Source: Bacillus wiedmannii
Lineage (GTDB): Bacteria; Bacillota; Bacilli; Bacillales; Bacillaceae_G
Direction of reading: 5' to 3'
Assembly: GCF_001583695.1 (NCBI RefSeq)
Contig: NZ_LOBC01000010.1
Location: forward strand, 62,001-126,000
Length of the DNA stretch: 64,000 nucleotides
Within the stretch, counting starts at the first letter, position 1, and every line of letters begins with the position of its first letter. The notes beneath the pieces were generated by a model. It made no database searches. It was not told the DNA's origin and saw only the letters and a list, made by a program, of their open reading frames with translations. The translations under genes and the position numbers were made by a program. This document shows positions 28,379 to 35,748 of the stretch, one piece after another.

Positions 28379-29830
28379 TTATACCCTTTTCCTTCTTAAG
28401 GCTATAAAGATTGGTATTAATCCGTTCATAGCTAATAAAATTACTATAATACTTGTAAGGAAGGCCACATCTGCCGCAAATATTTTAATCGTACGCCATG
28501 GTGAGCTTGTACTATAAGTAAGAAGCGGGATGAAAATAATAGATACTAGTAGTAATAGATTTCCTACGAATAACCAAGTTAGTTTTTTAACAGTTTTCTT
28601 ATGTTTATATTTTTTAATTAACATAATTGATGTAATGAAAAGCACGAATATAACTATCGACATAACAATTTGTGTAAATGGTATGTTTTTAGGGGGATCC
28701 ATGGGTTCTTTTCCATTCAAAATACTAATAATCCCATTCTTCAACACTGATAATGCTGGCTCTTCTAATACATGATTTTTATTCGTTAAAATCACACCAC
28801 TCCAGCCACTTTTATTTAAAATAAATATTTCTGCACGAGCATCAGGAGTTGATCCTGAATGCCAAATCATCTTGTCACCCTTATTTATATTTGTTGTTCT
28901 TAATCCAAAACCATAACTTTTTTCTGAATTATTTTTATAAAGTGATGATAGATAAAGGTCTATGTTTTCTTTCTTTAAAAATTGAGTGTGCTCTTGGCGA
29001 TTCAAAAACATAATAAATTGAATCATATCTTCTAAACTTGCAGTAATATAGCCATACGGTGCCCCTGCATTATCATAGGACACTACACTTTTTCTTGGTA
29101 TGCCAAACCACGACTGATAACCTGTTAAATAACCTTTTTCATATGCAGTTTCTTTACTTGCTGCCGCGCCATTCATATTTAATGGCTGAAAAATATGCTT
29201 TTCCATATATGATGAATATGTTTCATTTGTGACGGCCTCAATAAGCGCACCAAGTATTATATAATTCGCATTACTATATTGATATTTTTCACCTGGTGGA
29301 GCAGTTAATTTTAAATTTGAAAGTTTCATTACATTTTCTTGTAATGCTGTAGAATTTTTGGATTGTTTATCTGATAATGCTAAGCCCTCATATGTACTTA
29401 TTCCGCTTGTATGAGTTAGTAGTTGTTGGATTGTTATAGTTGAGGATATTTGAGGATCTTTTAGTTTAAACCATGGAAGATATCGTTGAACTGGATCCTC
29501 TAATTTTATTTTTTTATCTTCTATTAATTTCACTATAGCTAAAGCTGTTAAAGATTTACTTATTGAGCCGATTGCAAATGGTGTTTTACTAGTTACCTTT
29601 TTTTCCGATTCTCCAGTAATCCCCACCGTTTTTGTAAAGAATACGTCTTTATTATGTACAATTGCAACAGAAGCTCCTGGAATGTTCTGCTCCTTTATAA
29701 ATTTTTCAATATACTTATCTAATGTGATTTTAATATTTTGCTGAGCGTAAACTTTTGGATCTGTAATATATAACATTAATACATTACAAAGAATAAAAAT
29801 TAGAGACATTTTATAGATCGTATTCTTCAT
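28379..29830 (-). CDS. Serine hydrolase (class C beta-lactamase/PBP-like) with C-terminal membrane domain
   Basis: 483 residues. Signal peptide at the N-terminus, then a beta-lactamase-type domain: SxxK as SISK near residue 91, YSN near 185 and HSG near 325. The last about 110 residues carry three or four membrane helices (SIVIFVLFITSIMLI and following). Such proteins are usually D,D-peptidases, esterases or peptidases and not resistance beta-lactamases. The ATG overlaps the stop of the upstream gene by one base (TAATG), so translation is coupled. Third gene of the padR operon. Confidence 0.87.
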   Translation of the reverse strand: MKNTIYKMSLIFILCNVLMLYITDPKVYAQQNIKITLDKYIEKFIKEQNIPGASVAIVHNKDVFFTKTVGITGESEKKVTSKTPFAIGSISKSLTALAIVKLIEDKKIKLEDPVQRYLPWFKLKDPQISSTITIQQLLTHTSGISTYEGLALSDKQSKNSTALQENVMKLSNLKLTAPPGEKYQYSNANYIILGALIEAVTNETYSSYMEKHIFQPLNMNGAAASKETAYEKGYLTGYQSWFGIPRKSVVSYDNAGAPYGYITASLEDMIQFIMFLNRQEHTQFLKKENIDLYLSSLYKNNSEKSYGFGLRTTNINKGDKMIWHSGSTPDARAEIFILNKSGWSGVILTNKNHVLEEPALSVLKNGIISILNGKEPMDPPKNIPFTQIVMSIVIFVLFITSIMLIKKYKHKKTVKKLTWLFVGNLLLLVSIIFIPLLTYSTSSPWRTIKIFAADVAFLTSIIVILLAMNGLIPIFIALRRKRV

Positions 29831-30342
29831 TATGCTTTTGACAGCTTTCTTTTTTTATAACTTACTAAAATAATAAATACTACTACAGAGAGCGTAAAAC
29901 TAAACATTATTAATAATGAATTCCACCATTGATTCTCTGAAATACGATATAAAAGATTATACTGAAATGTAGTTTTACTATTAGTTGGATTAAATGATTG
30001 AGTTAAAAATATTGTAAATGTAGTTTGCGAGATGAAGTAAGTAATAATTGCGATGAATATGCCCTGTAAGATAAATGTATTGAATTTTCCTTTTTCATTT
30101 TGAAGTTGTTTCATCTTAACTTGTAAATCGATTTCATTTATTTCTAAATAATCTTGAACAAATAATTGAGGTGTACCTAAATCATCTATACTATCTTCAC
30201 CATGTTCGCGACATTCTTGAATATGTTCTAATATTTGTCGCTTAATATTTTCCCTTTCTTCTAAACTTATATCGTATTGCTGTAATTCCTTAAGTACGTC
30301 TGTTAAAAATTGCTTTTCTTTACCTATTAATCTATTCCTCAT
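29830..30342 (-). CDS. DUF1700-like/HAAS-type membrane protein
   Basis: 170 residues from the ATG at 30342, which is preceded by AGGAGACC and overlaps the padR stop as ATGA. The N-terminal helical region (KEKQFLTDVLKELQ … IQECREHGEDSIDDLGTPQLFVQDYL) is the pattern of the small HAAS/DUF1700 domain found next to PadR genes. Two membrane helices follow (about 98-118 and 143-163). This family commonly acts as a partner or modulator encoded with PadR repressors. Translationally coupled on both sides. Confidence 0.8.
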   Translation of the reverse strand: MRNRLIGKEKQFLTDVLKELQQYDISLEERENIKRQILEHIQECREHGEDSIDDLGTPQLFVQDYLEINEIDLQVKMKQLQNEKGKFNTFILQGIFIAIITYFISQTTFTIFLTQSFNPTNSKTTFQYNLLYRISENQWWNSLLIMFSFTLSVVVFIILVSYKKRKLSKA

Positions 30343-30680
30343 TTCAGAAGGTCTCCTTTCAAACCGCTTTTTAATAATGTTTGAATATCCGATTGCAATT
30401 CTAACCACTCATTAATTTTTTTCTCAAGACGTATTTTCCCGTTTTCATTAATTTCATAATAAATCCTAACTTTACCACTGTCTGTTACTACTTGATAAGC
30501 ATTAACCCATTCTTGATTTTTCAACTTAGTTAAAATGGGATAAATACTTCCTACTCCTTTCAATTTTAAATTGTTTACTTCAAGTTCTTTCATAATCTCA
30601 TAACCATAACTTTTCTTTTTCGACAAAATAGATAATACACACATTTCTAAATGACCTTTAATTAAACTCGTTCTATCCAT
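30339..30680 (-). CDS. PadR-family transcriptional repressor
   Basis: 113 residues with the PadR winged helix (LEMCVLSILSKKKSYGYEIMKEL) and the characteristic Y-P-x-L-x-x-L (GVGSIYPILTKLKNQEW), then a C-terminal dimerisation helix. First gene of a three-gene operon with ATGA and TAATG overlaps. A perfect 21-base inverted repeat ends eight bases upstream of its ATG and no Shine-Dalgarno sequence is visible, suggesting autoregulation and possibly a very short leader. Confidence 0.92.
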   Translation of the reverse strand: MDRTSLIKGHLEMCVLSILSKKKSYGYEIMKELEVNNLKLKGVGSIYPILTKLKNQEWVNAYQVVTDSGKVRIYYEINENGKIRLEKKINEWLELQSDIQTLLKSGLKGDLLK

Positions 30681-30687
30681 AGGATAA

Positions 30688-30734
30688 ATTTAACAGAAAT
30701 ATATACTTCATTCAAGTATATATTTCTGTTAAAT
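30688..30734. promoter_or_regulatory. Perfect 47-nt inverted repeat in front of padR (candidate operator)
   Basis: Arms at 30688-30708 and 30714-30734 are exact reverse complements over 21 bases, with loop CATTC. A promoter reading TTGAAT-N17-TAAATT can be drawn through it on the minus strand. The position between promoter and start codon is typical for a PadR autorepression site. Confidence 0.7.
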
Positions 30735-30819
30735 CCAAAAAATCAGACAACAGAACGAAGATATTATAAGCAAAAGATATTACTTGCGAACTGTTTTTAC
30801 CCCTAAAAATCACTTTTAT

Positions 30820-30839
30820 AATATAATAATTACATAATA
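30820..30839. repeat. 20-bp direct repeat, copy 1
   Basis: AATATAATAATTACATAATA, identical and in the same orientation at 34285-34304. It lies about 90 bases upstream of the padR operator. The two copies bracket the UvrA-like gene. Confidence 0.55.
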
Positions 30840-30935
30840 TATCAACTGTTTGTCCCTTTTATTTCTCTATCTCTCCTCCATATCTCCATATCTTAGCTGG
30901 AAATATAGTATATGGGACATAAAAATACTAAAAAT

Positions 30936-30969
30936 TCCAATTCCTTAATTTTCACATTAAGAAATTGGA
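30936..30969 (-). terminator. Terminator of the UvrA-like gene
   Basis: Fourteen-base arms TCCAATTCCTTAAT / ATTAAGAAATTGGA (one G-T pair), followed on the minus strand by TTTTT, about 105 bases past the stop codon. Confidence 0.7.
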
Positions 30970-31073
30970 TCTTCTTTCATTACCTTGTAATACTCATACT
31001 GCGTTATTATAAACATTATAAAGAATATACGTTTTATATAAGTTATGTTAATAACATATAAACTAATATAACT

Positions 31074-34000
31074 TTACTGATTACTCTCAAGACATTCATA
31101 AACCGCCATCATATCTCGTTTATCCAATTCGCGAATACGATTAAAAATTGGTATTTGCGAAACAGCTTCTGTTAATAAGCTTTCATCCACAACATCACAA
31201 ACTTTTCCAGTTAACCATGTTTGTACACCCACGCCCTCAACAACTTCTTTTAGTCCTTCGTCATTAATACCAGTTGCATTACAAGTTACACATGGAATTG
31301 TTAGTTTAAATACACCATCATGTAGATTATCTTCCGTTATAACTTTCTTTCCTTTACAAAATGGACATGGATTACTTTTTTTAATTTTATTAATTTGGGT
31401 AACTAACTTTTTGTATCCAAACGCTTCGTATACATACGTAAGTTTTTTATATTTACCATTTGTGAAATAATTATCTATAATGGTTTCTCTCGTTTCATAA
31501 ACATTAGGGAAATCACAAACAGTTACTTTATTATTAACACTAATGGATTCGATATTTCCTTTTATTTCGTCCCAGAATGGTAAGACATTTTGTAACACCA
31601 TTTCATAGTTTGAAAAGCTTGCCTGTTCTAATTCAAACATTTTCAGTGCAACTTGTGCTTTTCTTGGCAGTAAAGAAACATCTTCTGTCAATCTCATATC
31701 GCCACCAACAATAAATTTCAATTTTTGAAGTGCAGGTAAATCACCGACTATTTGCAACACTTCATCAACTGGTTGATTGATAATTTCACGAATATCGAAG
31801 TTACCAAATTTAAGCGGTTTATGATGATTTAATACCGTCCCTTCACAAATTGGACATGTCATCTTTTCTTTAGAAGTCTTAATTTCTTCTTTAATAGCTG
31901 CTTTTGAAATAACAATATATCCACCAATAATCGTATTAAATCCTACCCATGTTCTGCGTGTCTTTCCTTTTTTATCATAAAATGATTTTTCAAAATATCC
32001 GTACCAAAACGTATGCTTTTCTTCTTCTGACATATCATTATAGCTCTTTGATAAATCGTGACCAAGCTCATTTTTAATTTCTTCAAATAGAAATTCTATT
32101 TTTTCATATTGATAAAATTTTAATACTTTCATGATTTCCGGATCGAATAAACCATCCCAAAATGGAACGTTTTTATCTTGAATTGCAATATCTTTATCAA
32201 AAACTTCAATTTGAAGGCGTCCAGAACAAGATGGACAATGATTGTCCTGTGAATAGAAATCAAAACTTCTCGTATCTTTATTAGTTGGATGAGCAGCTAC
32301 AATATGATTAATTAGTCCACCAATTTCATATAAGAAACTATATTGACTATATAAATGTCTTTCAAGATCAATAGCAACAACAGGTGCAATTGTATCAGAT
32401 TCATATTCACTATAAATTAAACGGGCCATTGATGATAAACTTTTTAAAATACCACCCTTATAAATGTTTTCGGCATTTTTAAAATAGTGAATATGATTTT
32501 CTTCTAAATAGTGAACGCCTTCTTTATGCTTAAGTGCTGAAGAAATATGTATTTGCTCTGCATTATTCACACTGCTTTTTTGACGATAATAATCTTCATG
32601 ACTTACTACATCAAGATGCTTTATAGATTCAAGCTGTCTTTCCCCGAAATCTACAATATAATCAGAGCTTTCTAACATATAACTATTATGTTCAATCATG
32701 ATGATAGAGACTGATTCATCTTGTAATATCTCTCTAACACTATCTATAAATTGGTTTAAAATATTTTGTGATAAACCTTTTGAAGGCTCATCAAAAATAA
32801 ATAATGTATGTGGATTTCTTGTGTTTGCAAATAACTCCGAAACTAAATGAACACATTGGAACTCACCTGTTGATAATGTTTGTGTTTTTCGTTCTAACGT
32901 TAAATAACCAAGTCCTAGTTTAATTAGTAGACTCAAGCGTTTAAACGCAATATCTTCATTTGGAAGTTCATCTATAATATCTTCAATCGAACGCTCAAAA
33001 ATATCATCAATTTCTTCGCTATACTTTGTGAGTTTCTTTTTAATATCTAGGAAAGTGGCTACAGTTGATCGACTTGTAATGGATTGATTTCGATCTTGTC
33101 CTACCATAACTAATTTATCTTTGGGATATCGTTTCAAGAAATCTGTAGCTAAACATTCATTGACAAGTGTAGATTTCCCGCATCCAGATTCTCCTGTAAC
33201 CGTCACAAGCCTATTTTTAGGAATTTGAAACTCCGCCATTTGGATATTACGGCAATATAATTCTTGGAATATATAATATTCTGTTGGTACTTCTTTATTT
33301 AGATCCGATAGTATTGGTTTTGGTCTTGGCGATTCTTTCACAATTTGTCCACCATATTTTCCGCTACCAGGTCCAAAGAACAATTGCTCATCTGTTGTAT
33401 CCAGTACTGTATCTGAATGATCAATGAGCCAAATTTGATTTTTACACCCTAACTGCTTAATCTCTTCTAATATTTGTAATAATGTTTCATGATCAAGTCC
33501 AACTGAAATCTCATCAATAATAATTACAGCATTTTCGCTTACTGCCATAAATTCAGCCAAATATAGTCTTGTTAACTCTCCACCTGACAACGTACCCATA
33601 ATTCGATTTAATGTTAAATAGCCAATGTTCATATTAATTATATTTTGCAGTATATGTTGCTTCGCTTCACTAATATTTAACTCGTCCGCTAACGAAAGAA
33701 TAGACTCAACACTTAAATCATTAATATTTGAAATTGTATGTGGTTTAGCAAATAAATCTATCGTATGTTGTTCGATTTCTTCGCTATAACGTTTTCCCTT
33801 ACATTTTTTACACTCAATATTTTTAGTAGTGCCTCGGCCTTTACAACCAATACACCAACCTAACTGATTATTAAACGAAAAAACCTCAGGGGAAAGATGA
33901 AATACTTCAGCTAGTTTTTCGCGAATTTCAGTAAACACTCCAGTATGAGTACCTATTGTTGAACGTGGGTTGGAAGAAATCGATGATTTTCCTAGAAAAA

Positions 34001-34244
34001 GTACTAAAGGCATATCCTCCATCTTAATAGCACTAAAATTTGTTTCCATGATATTAGGAAATAAATATTGATATTCAGCCTTTGGCAATAAAGAAACTAA
34101 TCGTTTTTTTGATTCTTCGCCAATCGTTTGGCAAAAAGTTGTTTTACCCGATCCTGATAAACCAGCGATTCCAAACGACTTATTAAATGGAATAGCTGTA
34201 TCTAATTTATTTATGTTATTAGCAATTAATTGATTTACTTTCAT
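31074..34244 (-). CDS. Large divergent UvrA-like ABC ATPase with zinc-rich C-terminal extension
   Basis: 1056 residues. First ATPase half: Walker A GLSGSGKTT (28-36), zinc module WCIGCKGRG … CKKCKGKR (about 130-150), signature LSGGELTRLYLAE (about 219) and Walker B IIIDEIS. Second half: Walker A GESGCGKST near 350, degenerate signature LSTGEFQ near 455, Walker B LFIFDEPSKGLS near 482. Unlike UvrA, about 450 further residues follow with CPSC (671), CPIC (797), CPFC (957) and CVTC (985) modules, the last resembling UvrA zinc hooks. It is probably a DNA- or RNA-linked ATPase related to UvrA2/antibiotic self-protection proteins, but the function is unknown. AGAGGT precedes the ATG. Confidence 0.75.
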   Translation of the reverse strand: MKVNQLIANNINKLDTAIPFNKSFGIAGLSGSGKTTFCQTIGEESKKRLVSLLPKAEYQYLFPNIMETNFSAIKMEDMPLVLFLGKSSISSNPRSTIGTHTGVFTEIREKLAEVFHLSPEVFSFNNQLGWCIGCKGRGTTKNIECKKCKGKRYSEEIEQHTIDLFAKPHTISNINDLSVESILSLADELNISEAKQHILQNIINMNIGYLTLNRIMGTLSGGELTRLYLAEFMAVSENAVIIIDEISVGLDHETLLQILEEIKQLGCKNQIWLIDHSDTVLDTTDEQLFFGPGSGKYGGQIVKESPRPKPILSDLNKEVPTEYYIFQELYCRNIQMAEFQIPKNRLVTVTGESGCGKSTLVNECLATDFLKRYPKDKLVMVGQDRNQSITSRSTVATFLDIKKKLTKYSEEIDDIFERSIEDIIDELPNEDIAFKRLSLLIKLGLGYLTLERKTQTLSTGEFQCVHLVSELFANTRNPHTLFIFDEPSKGLSQNILNQFIDSVREILQDESVSIIMIEHNSYMLESSDYIVDFGERQLESIKHLDVVSHEDYYRQKSSVNNAEQIHISSALKHKEGVHYLEENHIHYFKNAENIYKGGILKSLSSMARLIYSEYESDTIAPVVAIDLERHLYSQYSFLYEIGGLINHIVAAHPTNKDTRSFDFYSQDNHCPSCSGRLQIEVFDKDIAIQDKNVPFWDGLFDPEIMKVLKFYQYEKIEFLFEEIKNELGHDLSKSYNDMSEEEKHTFWYGYFEKSFYDKKGKTRRTWVGFNTIIGGYIVISKAAIKEEIKTSKEKMTCPICEGTVLNHHKPLKFGNFDIREIINQPVDEVLQIVGDLPALQKLKFIVGGDMRLTEDVSLLPRKAQVALKMFELEQASFSNYEMVLQNVLPFWDEIKGNIESISVNNKVTVCDFPNVYETRETIIDNYFTNGKYKKLTYVYEAFGYKKLVTQINKIKKSNPCPFCKGKKVITEDNLHDGVFKLTIPCVTCNATGINDEGLKEVVEGVGVQTWLTGKVCDVVDESLLTEAVSQIPIFNRIRELDKRDMMAVYECLESNQ

Positions 34245-34284
34245 ATTAACCTCTATTCTTATTTTTCACGAAAACTATTTTTAC

Positions 34285-34304
34285 AATATAATAATTACAT
34301 AATA
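34285..34304. repeat. 20-bp direct repeat, copy 2
   Basis: Same 20 bases and orientation as 30820-30839. This copy is about 40 bases upstream of the UvrA-like start codon and contains a TATTAT element on the minus strand, so it may be part of a promoter. Confidence 0.55.
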
Positions 34305-34323
34305 AATATATTATCTTACGTAA

Positions 34324-34806
34324 TTATCCTCTCACTTCAAGAACCTTATCCTTATATATTTCAAACCACTGTTGCCATTCATCTTTAGAAAATTCTTTTT
34401 CTTCTCCTTCTAGAACGGAAGAAAAAAGATCTAAACAAATATGCCAACCAGCTATATCTTTCGGTGTATGATCTGTTAACTCATGAATGTATTCTTTAAG
34501 AAGTAAAAGAGTACCATTTTCCTCTTTATGTATTTCAAATCGGACACGATCTTTATCCCAAGTAAATTCAAGCACTGCGTTTACTTGACACTCTAAAATA
34601 TCAATATTTATAAATGAATCGTCCATCATGTCAAACTTGATTATTCCACCTATTTTAAGGCTTTCAATCTGTAAATTAGACATCCATTTTTTAAGCTTAC
34701 TGTTTTCTGTTAAAACAGACCAAATTTCCTCTATTGTATATGGAAATTGTCGTTCAAATTTTACAATATATCCAGCAGTTAGTTTCCCAATTTCAGCTAT
34801 CATCTT
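34324..34806 (-). CDS. SRPBCC/AHSA1-family protein
   Basis: 160 residues from the ATG at 34806 (MIAEIGKLTAG), preceded by AAGGGGGC. The START-like pattern is visible: FERQFPYTIEEIWSVLTE, then KKWM and LEFTWDKDRVRFEI, ending GWHICLDLFSSVLEG. SRPBCC proteins bind hydrophobic ligands in a helix-grip fold. It sits 80 bases upstream of the UvrA-like gene on the same strand, with the direct repeat between them, so common transcription is uncertain. Confidence 0.85.
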   Translation of the reverse strand, partial: KMIAEIGKLTAGYIVKFERQFPYTIEEIWSVLTENSKLKKWMSNLQIESLKIGGIIKFDMMDDSFINIDILECQVNAVLEFTWDKDRVRFEIHKEENGTLLLLKEYIHELTDHTPKDIAGWHICLDLFSSVLEGEEKEFSKDEWQQWFEIYKDKVLEVRG

Positions 34807-34918
34807 GATTGCCCCCTTATACAGAATGTATGTTCTCACTCTATTTTACACGAATATACATATAAAATAAATCTTTATGTCAACGAAGTATTAATTTAAA
34901 GTTAATGGTTATAAGAAA

Positions 34919-34939
34919 GATTTGAAAAATTTTCAAATC
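34919..34939. repeat. Perfect palindrome
   Basis: GATTTGAAAA-A-TTTTCAAATC lies in the space between the SRPBCC gene and the methyltransferase-like gene's terminator. It could be an operator upstream of the SRPBCC gene, 110 bases from its start. Confidence 0.4.
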
Positions 34940-35010
34940 GAGTTATAGCATGTTGAAAATTTAGTATCATGTATGTTTCCTCATTAACTATAGATTTACG
35001 CACAAATAAA

Positions 35011-35032
35011 AAGAGCCGCATTTGCGACTCTT
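35011..35032 (-). terminator. Terminator
   Basis: AAGAGCCGCA / TGCGACTCTT (one G-T pair), followed on the minus strand by TTTTTATTT, 37 bases past the stop of the 35069-35629 gene. Confidence 0.75.
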
Positions 35033-35068
35033 GAACTTATAGAATTACTCCTGTTTTTGTTGAATGAT

Positions 35069-35629
35069 TTACCGTTTAATCGCATCAACAATTAGCGATG
35101 GAAAACCAAGTTTATCGCCTTTATTTCTAGAATCATACCTTTTCGAACGGAAAATAACACCGTCATTTGCATCCCATTCGTTGTAATAAAACTGACCATT
35201 TTCATCACAATATTCAAGTAAAACTACCTCAAATCCAGCAGCTTCAAACATTTTCGTTAATGTTTTATAATTATGAACAATTTTATGACTTGCTGCTGGA
35301 TGATCTTTCGGGCCAGGTCCGCCTATTTGAACTATATTTTGGTATGCTTCGTCTCGGAAAAATGCATCAGGAACACCGCACCGAATGTGCCCTGCTGGCT
35401 TTAAAAATTCATAACAAATTTCTGCTGCCCTTACACCTTCTTCAAAAGTAAGGTGTTCCCATACATGCTCAGCTAAAATAGCTGAAATAGAATTGTATTC
35501 AAATCTTTCTTCCCATGTAACTTTATCTAGTAAATTAAGTTCATCTTCTTGCGTTTGTATCCAACCTGGATTATTATTAAACACCCCGGCTCCGACTACT
35601 ACTTTAATTTCGTCTTGTTTTATTGCCAT
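35069..35629 (-). CDS. Predicted SAM-dependent methyltransferase-like protein
   Basis: 186 residues from the ATG at 35629, with GAGGTGA in front. It opens with VVVGAGVFNNNPGWIQT, lacks an obvious full motif I, and continues with SAILAEHVWEHLTFEEGVRAAEICYEFLKPAG, the post-motif pattern of the COG4627 methyltransferase-like family. The shortened N-terminal part means SAM binding is not assured. Substrate unknown. Monocistronic with its own terminator. Confidence 0.7.
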   Translation of the reverse strand: MAIKQDEIKVVVGAGVFNNNPGWIQTQEDELNLLDKVTWEERFEYNSISAILAEHVWEHLTFEEGVRAAEICYEFLKPAGHIRCGVPDAFFRDEAYQNIVQIGGPGPKDHPAASHKIVHNYKTLTKMFEAAGFEVVLLEYCDENGQFYYNEWDANDGVIFRSKRYDSRNKGDKLGFPSLIVDAIKR

Positions 35630-35748
35630 CACTTTCACCTCGTAAAAATTTCGATTTATTAATATATTCTATATTTACTATTATCCTTCCTTCTTCAACA
35701 AATTTAGTAGCATGAATCTAGTACAATGCCGAACTCATCCCCTAAAAA

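Noticed and set aside
28379-29830. Acquired class C beta-lactamase
   Set aside because: Membrane helices at the C-terminus and genomic context with PadR fit a chromosomal serine hydrolase rather than a resistance enzyme.
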